A stretch of 64,000 nt of DNA from Hymenopellis radicata (lineage: Eukaryota; Basidiomycota; Agaricomycetes; Agaricales; Physalacriaceae): contig JADNRX010000006.1 in the NCBI GenBank assembly GCA_015501595.1, forward strand, positions 124,001 through 188,000. Direction: 5' to 3'. A program made the position numbers and the translations under genes. The notes beneath the pieces are model-generated. The model worked only from the letters and a program-made list of their open reading frames with translations. It made no database searches and had not been told where the DNA came from. Position 1 is the first letter of the stretch. Every line of letters starts with the position of its first letter. This document shows, piece by piece, positions 23,955-36,900 of this stretch.

Positions 23955-25475
23955 TCGTCGGAAAGGCGCCTCTGTCTACGCGTTCGTATCAGATGTATGT
24001 CGGTCGACACAGGTCCGACGGAACGCTGTGTAAAGGGATCAGACAGAGCAAGTCAGAATCGACGAAGTGATGGCAAATGTGGAAGACCTTGGGCCTACCG
24101 CCGGCTGAATCAGTGTAATTGAATTTGCCGAGGTACGTCAGCGTACCTGTCTCTAGCGGGACGGAAGTAGGAGACAAGGGAGACAGAAACAAGGCGCGTA
24201 AGCCGTATCAACGGATCCGGAGGTGAGGGAATCGATCAAAGACGCGCACGACTTGGTACAGATTCTTTTCCTTCGTCCCACGGTCGCCTTGCTGACGTCC
24301 CGCCTCCAGCAGACTCCACCGCGGCAGTAGCACGAAAAAGCCCAAATCTGAGATCTGTCTCGGCAAGTTGGAAATCACGCTCACCGAAGTTGATGGTGCT
24401 GTACAGCCACATCTCGTGCTTCTTTCCCATCATGAAACGAGTCCAGACGAGTCCTCGAGGTGCAAGGCTCCCCATGTGCCTCAAAACGCGGAAGTGCGTC
24501 CGCCCCGTGTTACTGATCTGCTGCGATATGTTCCTATTTCTGTTCCTGTATGTGCCACCAACGCACCACAACGGTGCCCGGTCTTTGGCGTCAACACCAC
24601 TCCGCTCCAAAAGCTATCTCGATTCGAGACAGCTCCAACGTTGCCCCTACTCTGTATTGGCTGTTATCTGCTCCTGACAGCAGCGAATACATCGCCTGTA
24701 ACTCCTTCGGTGACTTTACCCACTCCCATCCCGCCACTACTGTATCGGCTCTCTGTGAATTCATTTGAAACATGCTATGGCTTCCGAGGTGGCTGCTGAA
24801 GTAAGAATCGATCTTAATTGCATATCTGCTCTCCTTTTGCTCCCCGTCCGTGGAGAATATTCAACTATAAACCTTCCCCGCGCTTCAAGTTTACACCTGT
24901 AAGTACCCTTTCCCCACGAAAGGCCCGGCAGAGATAGTGTTCGTCAGTTTTTCAGATATCTAATTGATTTGTGTCTATGTCATTAGGCACATCGCTCATC
25001 GGTTTCGTCTCTTTTCACTTTCAACGTGTTGCACGATGCCATCATGATTTCATCTGAGTAGATGTATTTGTATTACTCGCAAGAAATCCTCTTCAGGTCT
25101 CCCGACCGTTCCGATACTATCTGTTGACATCACAAGAGCTGCATGAAACTTTTCGTAAACTAGGCTTACGATGCTAGTCAGGCGCTGAACTTATCGTTGA
25201 CACGTTGCTCAAACTCGACGTCTTGCTTTTCGTGCCAGCGGAAAAGGCTGTAAGTACTGCCCAACTTTGATTGTCTCCCCACTGTGTTGATCCTTCACTT
25301 CAAGAAGTGAATTATTACGCCACATTTCTTTTTTACCAAGCTAGAATTACAGTCGACGTTGAATTTCTGAGGAGTTCGGAATTCAGAAACATTTGTACAT
25401 TGGACCCAAGGACTCGCATAGTTGAGAGAGAAACAGCAACACGATTCGAAAACAAGAAATAATAATCAATTCAAT
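23955..25475. other. Gene-poor 1.5 kb between the monooxygenase and DPP5
   Basis: I can support no complete gene. A - strand frame at about 24236-24610 contains MGKKHEMWLYSTINFGERDF, which looks protein-like but matches nothing I know. A + strand frame at 24368-24799 overlaps it. One of them may be a decayed or very short gene. The rest shows no repeat or RNA structure. Confidence 0.4.
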
Positions 25476-28417
25476 TTAAACTGTCTTTTCACCAACGAAT
25501 TCATCAAACCATCGGAACACTTCATAGTGCCATTTCAAACTAGGAATGGAATCAGTCTCGACGAGGGAATTGATACTATACAGGGTACAGCGCACCTGTT
25601 ACCATGGTTTAGCACCCAATGATTCTCCTCGGGAAAGATGACCAGTCGGCTAGGGATCCCGAGCCTAATGGACAAGTTAGGCGCGGACTTGATGATACAT
25701 TCACAGCAGACACTCACTGCTGCAAGGCGTGGAACGCGCCGATGCCTTCAGTTTCGGGCAAACGATAATCCTTACTACCGTGAATGATCAACTGAGGTGT
25801 ACCCCATTTGTCAACGAAATTGGAGGGGTTGAATCTAGGGTTCAGATAGTAAGGATGCATATGATTCTGACGGATTGCTTGCTTACTTTTGCGAAGCCGC
25901 TTGGCTCTTCTCATCCCAGGGTCTATAGCAAGAAATGAGACTCTGTGTCTGGGGCATTGTCCTAAGTCTCACCTCCCTCCCCATTCGTGGTTGAACTAAC
26001 GACACGAACAACGTTAATAACACTACACATGATTAGGCGAAACCAACACACAAAGAATAGCTCGTCGGTCGAGAACCCGTTGTACCGAGAATCGAATACA
26101 CCATCGTGACAGACAAGCGCCTTGAAGTTGAATCCAAACTCTGGATGTCCTTGTATCCAACTGGAAGAAGATTAGCAAACGTCATCACTATAGTGCTAGC
26201 TCGTACTTAATCGCATATCCGCCCCAACTAGCTCCAGCGGCTACAGCTCGGTCGGCATCAACCTATACGTCACTTAGCGACTAGTCATGGCAGCCTGTGT
26301 CGTCGTCGCGAGGCGTACCTCCGGGTATGTGTCCAAAACGTACTTCCATCCCATCTGCAAGTCAACGAAAGGCTTTCCTCCCCAGTCCTCCTTGATGGCG
26401 TCAGTGAGTTCTTCGATGTTGAATCAGTATGATTAGTACCTGAGGAGAGGATTGAAGCTACCTTGGCCAAACGTTGTACTGCCAGTCGGGTTAATGAGGA
26501 CAACAAAGTATCCTTGCTGGGCAAATACTGTACGCCACATTATCAGATGATGGCTGAGCAAAAGGAACGCAAGCGAACGAACCGTTGGGGTTCCATCGGG
26601 TCGACCACTGGTCCTCCCATGCACCTTGAGGTCCACCATGAATGAGAAGAACAACAGGCCATTTCTTCTCCTCATTTACGTTCCATCCTTTCGGCTTCAG
26701 CACCCAGCCTTGCACGTCCTTGTCATTCGCGCCCTTGAACCAGAAGCTCTCCCCTTCACTCAGGCTCTTACCCTTTAACTGGTCCTCAGTAAGCCGAGTA
26801 ATCTGTTTTACTTCTCCCCCGAACGCGACCAGTGAATCAGTGGCCGTGATGGACGCTTCAAGTTCGTTGAGGCCAGTGACCAAGAAGACATCGTTCGGGG
26901 ACACGAGTGACGACTGCGTGATAAGCAGGCGTCCATAATACAAGGTCTGTAGACCGCTCGCTGCAGGGCCCGTGGTTAGTGCTACAGGACTGACATATTT
27001 CGCAGCGAGTTTCGGATTTGTCGTCGATTCCGAGGGAGTGGGAGGAAGTGGTAACACAAATACTTTGATTTTGGCCTCGTCACCAGCCGTGAAGTAAAGG
27101 AAGTCACCAGTCTTGGAGAACGCCAAAGTATCCGGAGATCGGTCCCAGCCTTGCGTAAGAGTGTAGCGCACATTCTTCGCCAAGTCGTAGATAACTATCT
27201 TGGCCCTAGACTTTGGTGAGAATACGACTACGAGCGTGTAAGAGCCAGATACCTGTCAGATTCGTATCCGTCTTCGTCCAGTTGAAGCCAAGCCGCCTTC
27301 TTGCCGTCAGGACTCAAGACGGGACTGTGCGTAGCTCCGTGTTCTCCACCTGTCAACTCTTTGGGCTTCCCACCAAGAATATCGACAATGTACACGTTCT
27401 GCTTCGTGTGCCACGCATCGGGCAGCACCGGATCCTTCGTCGTGTAGATAACGCGCCCTGCAGAAACATCGAAATCATCTGTTCCACCAAAGGGTTCTAC
27501 GGGAGAACTCTGCCGTTCAGCATCAGCCATGTAACCATTAGGAGACATAGATGAGACGAACGTGGTTGGAGTCCTTGAGAAGGTTGATAAACTTCGACCC
27601 AAAGTGCCATTTGTGGTCGGGATCCTGAGAAAGTCGAACACTGAACAATGAAGCGGATTTGGGCCCGACCCAGGTATCCCAATGGCGCATGTATGTCTTG
27701 TCGTATACCAGCGCGTTGTTACCGCGATTCTCGTATGCTTCGTCCTGGGACTTGACGGTCGTGAGATCACCATCGGGGTAAACATAATCAGAAAAGACAA
27801 GCTGGCCGGACTTGTGCGAGAAGCGGAAGTTAGATGCACTCGTGGTCGGGAATGAGCCGAGGAAGGTTGGAGGATTGGGAGCACTTAGTACGTCAGGCCC
27901 ATCGGCGACTTGGGTTTCGAGATGAATATCGATGGCGTAGAGATCAAGTTTGCCGTCGCCTTCTACGGCATGCGCGACTGTGCGCCCATCAAGCCAGAAC
28001 GCTTCGCCTCCTTTGGGAAACTGCAACTCGATGAGAACGATACGCTAGAGTGGTAAACTACGTACCGGAATCTCAATAGGCACGGCCGAAGAGGCGCTTA
28101 GAGGCGCGATGTAGATGGATTTGGCGTTCCTGCGACGCGGTCATGACATATGCTGAATCCGCTTTGTCTACCTCTACTCACTTCTTATCCTCGAATGAAT
28201 ACTTGCTATACGGGACGAACACGAGGTCTCCGGCAGGGCTGGCAACACCGGTGCCGGGACGTCCAAGTTGGACAAGGTCCTTTGGCGCAAAGACGTCCGC
28301 GCCTGCGACGAGCGAAAAGTTGGACATTGTAGTCGGGGTGACGTCTCTGCTGGGAAAATGTGATGCTCGAAATGGGGCCTGCGCAGACAGGCCCAGTAAG
28401 GCAAGAGGAACTCTCAT
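25476..28417 (-). CDS. DPP5: Secreted dipeptidyl-peptidase V (S9C prolyl oligopeptidase family)
   Basis: A cleavable signal peptide (MRVPLALLGLSAQA) is followed by a beta-propeller domain and a C-terminal alpha/beta-hydrolase domain. The catalytic serine is in GASWGGY, the aspartate in IIHGSKDYRLP and the histidine in EENHWVLNHGN, the order expected for family S9. VVLLIHGGPQGAWED is the oxyanion region. About ten exons; the first is 28182-28417, and the last ends WFDEFVGEKTV with stop at 25476. DPP5-type enzymes release X-Ala, His-Ser or Ser-Tyr dipeptides outside the cell and suit saprotrophic nutrition. The stop of CAB4 lies 197 bases upstream on the same strand. Confidence 0.9.
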
Positions 28418-28614
28418 GACCGCGCGAGGTTGTGGTTCGAAAGAGGTTACGTAGTCACGGTGGCTTTATACCGATCGCGCGACCGTTGTGCGATCTTGTC
28501 TCAACCGAGCGTGTTATAGCGCTTCTACTTGTAAAGCGTTCCGCATTGACGGTCCCGAGCCGACCTGCAATACCCTCCGTTGTCGGCTGACGTTTAAACT
28601 CGCCACACTTGGTG

Positions 28615-29709
28615 CTACTGTATATATTGTTCTATTATGCGACTTTCCTTTCTCTTGTTCACAATCCACTCTCTAATAAATGTGCTACTCATCTTGGCGT
28701 GCTTGAACATCTCCTCATTTGCCGGGTCGAGCTTGCTAGATGCGGAAATAACGTCGATAACGAAAGTCTTCAGCGGTGGTAGACCATGCGAGTCGCGATG
28801 TGTTGCAACTAGTGAGCACTTTTTAGCTTAATATTCGCTGAATTCACCCTTACCGACTTACTTGACCTAGCTCCGCTCAACGTTTCATGGCTGACAACCA
28901 GTGCTTGAATGTTCGCGTCCCACCCAGTGGGGCCGTACACATCGTTGATGGGCACAATATCGTATTGAAGACCAGGTCTGACGAGCGACACAAACTTCCG
29001 CACTCGAGACGTACGAGTCGTGATATCCTCTAGTTCGTCTTTGTACGCCTTCTTCTTCAAGAGAGCGTCATCTGTTCCTTATTTAGAAACGTCGTGGGGT
29101 TTGAGAGGCTAAAGACCAACCTGTAACGCCGACAATAATCTTCTGAGATGTTATCCAAAGAGCCATGCTCAACAGGATCTTGTGACCAGCGTGTAGGTGG
29201 TCGAATGTTCCACCGAGTGCAACGACAGGATACGATACACGTTCCGAATGGGATCTTCTCATCTCGTCATCGCCGTGTTGCGAAATATTCTCGAACTATA
29301 ACTGCGAGATATGTTGTTTAGTGACGAGGGCAAGTCAATAGAATCTACAAGAGATTAGTTGAGAGTACGTTGTCACGTCCAGCCTATACTACACGCCTTT
29401 TTCCAGCAGAAAGATCGCGTCGATCTTCTCATCCAAGTCCAAAGCGCCGACAGATCCTCGCAGTAACACGTTGACATCGAGCAGAATGTTGTCCATATTG
29501 TGTGCAACCTCCGTTGCTTGTAGATATACGAACGTCAGGAGCGCCTGGACATCCTCCCATCCAGCATCGTAGTCTTCAAAGGCAGCAGAGATCAAGAGGA
29601 TTACGAGTTGCGTTTGCGCTTCGGTAGCCGCCTGCACTATCACAGGCGAAAGAAAGCTAGGACTCCTGAAGTCGGGTATCGATGCTACCACAAGGACAGT
29701 TCTAGGCAT
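28615..29709 (-). CDS. CAB4: Pantetheine-phosphate adenylyltransferase
   Basis: The core reads VVALGGTFDHLHAGHK, the nucleotidyltransferase motif with the HxGH-type ATP-binding site (H-L-H-A-G-H), followed by IIVGVT. Downstream are KFVSLVRPGLQYDIVPINDV and VVSHETLSGA, the typical pantetheine site wording, then LPPLKTFVIDVISASSSK-like text and a basic C-terminus. The enzyme adenylates 4'-phosphopantetheine in the fourth step of CoA synthesis, in the cytosol. Start chosen at MPRTVLVVASIP (29709), giving the N-terminal extension usual in fungal Cab4. At least four exons; the junction after exon 1 (near 29300-29391) is not certain. Stop TAG at 28615-28617. Confidence 0.85.
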
Positions 29710-30607
29710 CGAAACAGTCTGCTCGCCGTCAATGCATGCGCAAAAGAAGCTCAGGTACCGACGATCGGTCGGATTAGGAAGGTGCTTGATCGGGAAGTCT
29801 TCACTCTGGTCCCTTCCGAGTCTTTCCTTCAAATTTATTCCACGACTCGCGACCTAGGCGTGCAAGAGTTATCGGAAGAACTCTTCCTCATGCTACAACG
29901 AACACGTTCATGCACTCCCTTAACCAATTCAACTGCAGTTCTTCTTCCCAGGCTTACTTCTCTGTGATCTGGATGCTGGCCATGGGTCTGATTCCTACTA
30001 CTCGAGCAATCAAATCTTATGTGTCGCTTCTGCAACGGTCTCCGCCAACCGAATTGGGATCCGTTCACCCGGAACTAAACTTGAGGCCTCCACCATGCGG
30101 AGAGATGCCGCATGTTGGCGAATACGCACTGACGGGAATCTCTACGCCGTGTCCTCTACAGCGCGACGTTCACGGGAAGCCAATGTTACAGGCTGTACTC
30201 ACGCTAGGTGATCGAACGCCGGAATCGCTGTGTTTTCACAACGCGGACTGTCATTAACGGCGTCAAGCCGACTTGGCTCCGATTCCGAACACAGCCGATA
30301 TTCACTGTGGCGGCAAAATCAGACCGTAGGCCTAAAGCCTCGTTGAAGGACATTCTATTGGATTCTAGCCCGGGTCTCTTCAACGCATCTCTGGTACTTC
30401 CTTGCCTCGCCGGAAGTCTATGCATTACTCAGACTGAAAAGATCTACGGTGTTCGACCCCAAGGCACCATGATCTGTCCAATTCACGCAACTCCGCGCCC
30501 TCACGGCACACAGCAGATTTCCGACTTCCCGTCTTCTCTCACGCGAATGGTATAAAAACCCTGAAGGGAAGCGTCCAGACTCACAAAACCCACTGTCCCC
30601 ACTCACG
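29710..30607. promoter_or_regulatory. Divergent intergenic region, CAB4 and a secreted-protein gene
   Basis: About 900 bases between start codons of divergent genes. Open frames on both strands have no recognisable content. A TATA box serves the + strand gene (separate entry). No gene was seen. Confidence 0.45.
30551..30558 (+). promoter_or_regulatory. TATA box of the secreted-protein gene
   Basis: TATAAAAA lies 57 bases before the ATG at 30608, followed by a C-rich leader (CCCACTGTCCCC), the arrangement usual for strongly expressed fungal genes. Confidence 0.7.
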
Positions 30608-31197
30608 ATGGTCTCCTTCCGCTCCATTCTCACTGCGAGTGCTCTCCTCCTCAGCAGCTCTGCCGCGTTCGCGCAGTATGCTGGATCGATCATCCAGCCC
30701 GCCAGCAACACGGTCATTGCGCCGGGCGAATCCTTCCCATTCCAATACGACACTGTAGCGGATTATTCAATCACCAGCTACAACTTCAACGTGTATCTCT
30801 TCACCGAGCTGCCCACCACGTTTACACCTTCGGGCTCCTTCGCCAATGGATACTTCTACGGCCGGTACGATCAAGCAAACTACCCTGGTAAATATCAATT
30901 TTTGATTTGACAACGAAATACGAGATTGAACGATGTATCAGGAGTTCCGTATGCAACGCACCCAGCACCTAGCAATTTCACCATGCCCGACTTTTCTAAA
31001 AATCCGGGAGGCTTCGGTTCTGGAGCCTCTGCGTCCAATAGCACTGTATATCTAACCGTCATTGAAGAATATGCTACCGGCCAGGTTCGTTGACAGGTTG
31101 TTCAATGCGAACGATAACTCAAGTTTAACAGGGTGTCTTGGGATTCCGCATGAACCTTGCTGTGACACCATTGATATACAATGGAACTATTGTGTAA
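30608..31197 (+). CDS. Small secreted protein of unknown function
   Basis: Exons 30608-30887, 30942-31084 and 31132-31197 give 162 residues. The N-terminus MVSFRSILTASALLLSSS ending in AFA is a classic signal peptide. The mature part starts QYAGSIIQPASNTVIAPGES and has the alternating hydrophobic pattern of an all-beta, Ig-like domain; there are few cysteines and several potential N-glycosylation sites (NSTVY, NGTIV). I recall similar secreted proteins in agaricomycetes but no assigned activity. No C-terminal GPI signal is seen. A clear TATA box suggests strong or inducible expression. Confidence 0.8.
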
Positions 31198-31931
31198 ATG
31201 TGCGGCGGCGTTTGGACATGGATTTGATGGATTGATTCTTTATCGGACTCTTGACTGAACTTTTTGGGCTTCCGTTTATAACTTTGTGGACATAGACAGG
31301 ACTATTAGAACCGGACAACAGTTTAGTTTAGAGTATCAATTAATTCCTCGAGCCATATATGTGTAGTTGATTTCCTATGTCACTGTGCATTCAATTTGTG
31401 TTATCAGCGCTGAGGTTGACCAATGACCCAGGCGGATCAACGGAACTTCGGCGCCTACGTCCGAATAGTCTATAAATGGCATCCCCGATCTTGACTCGCC
31501 CGACCATGTTTGGGAGGACGACTTGGGCACCTCCTCTTGTTTCCAGCACGCGTCATGTTCTGGAGTACTCTACAGGCGTTTCTTTTTTGGCGAGGACGGC
31601 GCCTCTGTTTCCCATCAGAAAGGATTTTTGCTCTCTGCGTCTGACAGAACCTGGATTAACAAGTTGTCCCCACGATCATCGAAATGTCCCTTTTACGAAT
31701 CAACATTAGACGCGTTAACGGGTGTACGGAGGCATGCGTAGACCTGCGTAGACAGGCGTAGACGATGTTCACCGTGTCTATGACAGCGCCCCAAGCGGGG
31801 ATTTCGGTGACGGCATGCAATTATGAACGGATCGACAGCAACCCATCAAAGATCAAAGTTGAACGTCACTTTTTCAGTATTTAAGGCTGCTCAGTCGCTA
31901 CCGATACCTTCTGTTCTACTCTACGACCCTC
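31198..31931 (+). other. Intergenic region before the cyclopropane synthase gene
   Basis: A frame at 31476-31709 preceded by TATAAAT (31471) has no recognisable product and I do not call it. At about 31735-31765 the octamer GCGTAGAC recurs three times at 10-11 base spacing. A TATTTAA near 31879, about 50 bases before the next ATG, may be that gene's TATA element. Confidence 0.4.
31735..31765 (+). repeat. Short array of GCGTAGAC
   Basis: Three copies of GCGTAGAC separated by two or three bases. The motif resembles, but is not identical to, the TACGTAGA motifs clustered at the ends of the element at 44703-46120. Confidence 0.5.
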
Positions 31932-33849
31932 ATGTCCAAGCAATTGCTCGACACTGGCGCCAAACATCCCTTCTCTGTCGCTGGACTCGCAGACAGGACA
32001 TGGCATTTTGTCTCTGAGACTGCTTTTCGCGCTGGATGGACCCCTCTCACCGGCCTGGCCGAAGCTGCCGTCGTTTCGTAAGTTGCGCGTCAACAACTCA
32101 CACAGCGTGTTCACCGTTTTTCAGCCTCATGAAACGGTCCTCCAAAGGCTGCTTCCGCGTCCTGACCTACCGCAACATCTACACCTTCCCAGCCAATGGC
32201 CCAGCCGACGCCAGCGAACGCGTCGCTGAATTGCGCGTCGTCAATGAGGTTTTCTGGCTCCGCCTTTGCGCCATGGGAGACCTCGGTTTTGCCGAGGCAT
32301 ACATGTATGGCAACGTCGAGGTTGATGATCTGGTGAATCTGTTCCATGTAAGAAAAACGAGAGAGACCCCTGCGCCGGATTTTACTCATCACTTCTCCCA
32401 GATATTTCTCGATAACCGCGAGCAACTCGACAACCTCGACTCTTCCGTGTCCTACCTCTTCACCATCCCCCAAAAGCTTACCTCTTATCGATTTCTCAAC
32501 ACTATCGGAAATTCTCGTTCAAATATATCTGCTCACTATGACATCTCCAATGAGATGTTCGCGGGTAAATTGCTCATTAATATTGCCAACCCAACTACAA
32601 CTTCTTCCACAGGTTTCCTTTCTGAGGACATGACCTATTCATGTGCCATCTTTGAAGACCTAGATGGGGACCTGAGCAGTGGTACAGATTTCGGACGCTT
32701 TAGTGGTGGACATGGTTTGACGCGTCTTAATTTGTCCACGACAAATGTGCCCAACATTCTCTCCGACGACACGTTATTCCGTGCTCAAATGCGCAAGCTA
32801 CACCACATCATCCGCAAGGCCAAGATCATGCCTGGGCACCGTGTTCTCGAAATCGGTTCTGGTTGGGGTTCGATGGCGATTCTGATCACTCAGACGATTC
32901 CCGACACTACGGTAGACACTCTTACGTTATCCGTCGAGCAACAGAGTCTTGCGCGTCAGAGAGTGAAAGCGGCAGGCCTACAGGACCGCATCAATGTTCA
33001 TCTCATGGACTATCGCGACATGCCGGAAGACTGGAAAGGCGCGTTTGACAGGATGGTCAGCATCGAAATGATCGAGAATGTGGGGCAGGAATTTTTGGCC
33101 ACCTATTGGGCCAAGGTCGATTGGGCATTAAAGAAGAAAAACGCCGTTGGCGTTGTCCAGGTTATAACCATTCCGGAAGCGCGTGAGTGCACCATCGCAA
33201 CTATCAGCCAATCAAAATCTGATTTATTTGATATAGGCTTCGAACGATACATTCGTGAAATAGATTTCATTCGAAAATGGGCCAGTTTTCTCCTGGTTTT
33301 CACACTCATTCATTGACTCTGGAGTTCAGATCTTCCCTGGAGGATTCCTTCCAACACTAACCTTCTTGCTTCACACCTTACAAACTGGCACCTCAGGACG
33401 TCTCACAGTCGATTCAGTTAGTAACATCGGGCCTCATTACGCGCGCACCTTGCGCGAATGGCGGAAACGATTCTTGCATGTGTTTGAGACGAAGATTGTT
33501 CCGAGTCTCCAGAAGCAGTATCCAGAGGTTATGTCTGGCCCCCGCGGCCGCGAGGAGATCGAGGTGTTCAAGAGGAAGTGGATTTGTAAGTCGTTTTGCT
33601 TATCTCGTCTTCAAACACTGACTGTGACTTCTAGACTACTAGTATGTTCCCTGAAGATTGTTTGGACAGAGTTGCAAACTAACGTCTCGACAGCTGTTAC
33701 TCCGAAGTCGGTTTTTCCACGCGGACACTTGGTGGTAAGCACAGTTATCAAGCTGAATGGACGTGGTCTTTGACACAAATTTTGCAGATCACATCGTCTC
33801 CTTTACTCGTGAAGGTTGTCAGGAGTATGGATGTGACACGTTCGAGTGA
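31932..33849 (+). CDS. Cyclopropane-fatty-acyl-phospholipid synthase
   Basis: S-adenosylmethionine-dependent enzyme that adds a methylene bridge to unsaturated acyl chains in membrane phospholipids. Exons 31932-32077, 32125-32564, 32613-33182, a fourth from 33237, a fifth ending 33585, a 7-nt microexon 33635-33641, 33694-33734 and 33788-33849; about 521 residues. Motifs: SAHYDISNEMF and FLSEDMTYSCAIF (substrate site), VLEIGSGWGSMAI (SAM loop), VSIEMIENVGQEF, IFPGGFLPT, and a YYYCYSEVGF segment with the C-terminal catalytic Tyr. Intron 4 is ambiguous: GC-AG at 33281-33329 gives the family text KW-IFPGG, while GT-AG at 33285-33324 adds three residues. Both keep frame. The 3' end faces RIF1-like B at 73 bases. 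Confidence 0.9.
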
Positions 33850-33922
33850 TTACGCGTTTGATGACTATATACGCCATTAAAAACATGAGATGCCTAAATT
33901 ATTCCTGTATACGATTCATGCT

Positions 33923-36900
33923 TCATGAAAGATACCTTCCCATCCCGTGGAAAATCTGGTTGTTAAGGTCCTGCACTATTTTCTGAGCTTCGAATAACTC
34001 ATCTTTCGTCAGAACCCTCTTGCCAAAGGTGACACCAGTGCGTCGTAGGTCGTCCATCCCATCCGTCTCTGCTGGTGTAGTCTGGACGCGCCGCAGAGGC
34101 GGAGGGGGTGGCGGCGGACGAAGCAGTGGTTCGGTATGAGATCGCCGTGAAGCCCCAGGCGGACTTGGGCATACGTACGAGGCCTCTGTAGTACTAGTTA
34201 GGAGCTGCACTCAGGGGATCGTAGAAAGAAGAAAAGCTTACCTCCAACTCCGTCATGGAACGCTTGCTCGACTTCCATATCCGCCTCAACTTCTTCCTGC
34301 ATCTCCATTACTATATCTTCTTCTTCGTCCCGGAGAGGCTTCTGACTACTGTCCAATTTTTCCCAAGCGTCGTCCTGATCCCGCAGCTCTTCGTCCTCCT
34401 CGAGCGGATTCTGACTACAATGCATATGTTCCGAATCCCAAGCGTCCTCCTCTTGTTCGTCCTCGTCCTCGTCCTCTTCTCTTTCTTCTTCAGAGTCTTC
34501 CACCACTTCCTGGCTTGGGCCTAAGGAAGCTACAGACGGACATGGCGTCATCAGTTGACTGCGCTTGAGCGAGTTACTGCTCGGGATAATTACACCTTCA
34601 AAGACGAGCTTCTTCCGCGGCCGAGGAGATGCAGGTTTGGTAGGCTCCTTGGTCTGCGTACTGATCTTGCGCTTCTTGGTATCCCTATCGTCGTCGAGTG
34701 GCGCCGGACTGGGGCGCTTGAGAGGCGGCTTGCTTGGAGTCTCGCTCGGAGAAGCGCCACGCGCATTGGAGCTCCGACGGCCTGTAGTGGGCGTGAACCG
34801 CTGACGAGGTGACTTGGGCGTTAAACTGAAGTACCGCTGCCGGATGCGATCGCGCGGCGTAGAGGGCGGGCATGAGTCTGGTATTACGGTTTGACTCTAG
34901 AAAGCAACGAATGTTAAGGACTACATCCAGGCAGAGAAAAGTGAAGACTTACTGTCAATTGTGTTTCCGGGATGTCATCGCCTACATACTTCCCTATGTC
35001 GCGAAGGATAACTACACATAGCGCTATTGAGGAGGGATATTCGCCATCCAGAGTGACACCGCGATACTTCTCGTCCCAGAAGCGCTCAAAAGCGTTTGCT
35101 GCAGTAGGAACCTTTGTGCGAGGATGCGCAATGACGTCCACACAGTAGGACCCTATTTCTTCGAGGAATTGAAGCGATGGCACATGTGTGGGAAGCAGGG
35201 AATTCAGCGGTTTGCGGAACAGGTTTTCAACCTGAACGTCGGCTCAGTGTTAGTGCTCAGTACACAGCGGGCGTATTCGACGTACCAGTTGGACATGTTC
35301 AGAAATGGACAGCACTTCTTTCGTATCAGTAAACCATATCTTTAAGCCGTCCTTGAGACTCGTGATGAGGTGAATGAAGGAGCTCTGTGACAGCAGCTGC
35401 TTTCCCAGTATATCCAGGAAAGCTAGCACACAAGGTGGGAAGTCGTGTGATTCGCCTTCTGGATATAGAACGACGAGTGCCCTGCTGATCAGTGAGAGTG
35501 TATTGGCAGGAAGCCTTGTCAATTGGATCGAGGGTACCACATTGAAGAAGGTTAAACACTGCTTCGGATCGTATTGCGAACTGGAAGCTCATTGAGATAA
35601 CGCCAGATAAGTGACAGCTCCACTTACACCGAATGCTCATCCTTGAGAACGCTTTGCACAACGCCGTTATCGTTCTTTGCTGATGCAACGGCCTGAGCGA
35701 CATGATCGCCCCACAGTTCAAGCGCCTGAGCAGACAATGTCCAACGCCTGAACAGTAGTCAGTTCTTGCGACACACTAAAAACAAAGAACAGACACACCC
35801 ATACGAAGCTTGGATGAAGGCAACGAGGTCTTCCGCTGATGCTCGAGAACCGTCTCTGTATTGTTCGGCCAAGACCGGCCACAAATTCTCCGCTACCTGA
35901 GGAGACTGCTCGAACGAAGTTCGGAAAGTCCCAATGAAGTTGTATTGCGACATGTCCGCGGACCGTATAAGGTCAAAGCTGAATCCGAGCCATGTCTTCA
36001 GAAGTTCACTGTCGTCCTCGGTGGCGCAGCGTGCATCACAGAGTGCCTGGCACAGGCTAGCAGAAGAATCTTGAAGATAAGTTGCCGAAAAGGTGTTCCT
36101 CATAGTGAGCCACAAGCGCCGTACGAACGATATAATCGTCATCTGGCTCTGGGGCTCCTTGAACCCAGGAAGAGTGAAGATCTCCGTCAACGCCTGTGTG
36201 AGTCGTGTATCAATGTCTGCGTTCGTTGTGAAGTGCTCCTTCTGCTGGGTAAACTCGGCCTTGGCAAGGAGTAGGGAATGCCAGATCTCCAGAAGATTGT
36301 CCTAGACATGCGTGAGCAAGCGAAATACACAAATATAGGAGACAAGACGAGACTGACCGATGACGATGAATCTTGCAAGTCCAAATGTGCCTTGATGCCG
36401 CCCTTCCAAATGTCCAGAAGAAGATCCCAGTTATCGTTTGTTTCTTCTGCAGAGAACCGCCAGGAGAAGTTGGGGAGCTGCTCAAGGTGCATGTCCTCGA
36501 CAACCCTGCCGATATCCTCTTTCGTCGCATCCGTAAGAGCTCTATCAAACAACCCCCGATTCACGTATGCCTCAGGCAGAGGAAAGTGGTTATCAATGCG
36601 GTCGGCAGAAGAACCAATCGATGCGACCAACTTTGTCAATATGGATACCCCGTCTTGGTGAACGCTGCTGTCATCATTGGCCACCATTGCCTTGAGTATT
36701 TCCAAGGCTTCGATGGTAGCTTGAGCAGTTGGCTTGCAATCCACATTGTTCCGACGTAAAATGATGGATAAAATAGCCGCACCAACACCTCCGTTCAGCT
36801 GTTGTGACACTAGGCGAAATGAGCGCTCGGTCTGCTTCTGGGTGCTCTCGGCCTGAGAAGAGGAAGTCGTCTGCTTGCGCAGCATTGCATTATACGCCCA

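Noticed and set aside
31476..31741. Small gene downstream of a TATAAAT
   Set aside because: Two overlapping frames of similar length, no signal peptide or motif, and the TATA-like sequence overlaps the would-be start codon.
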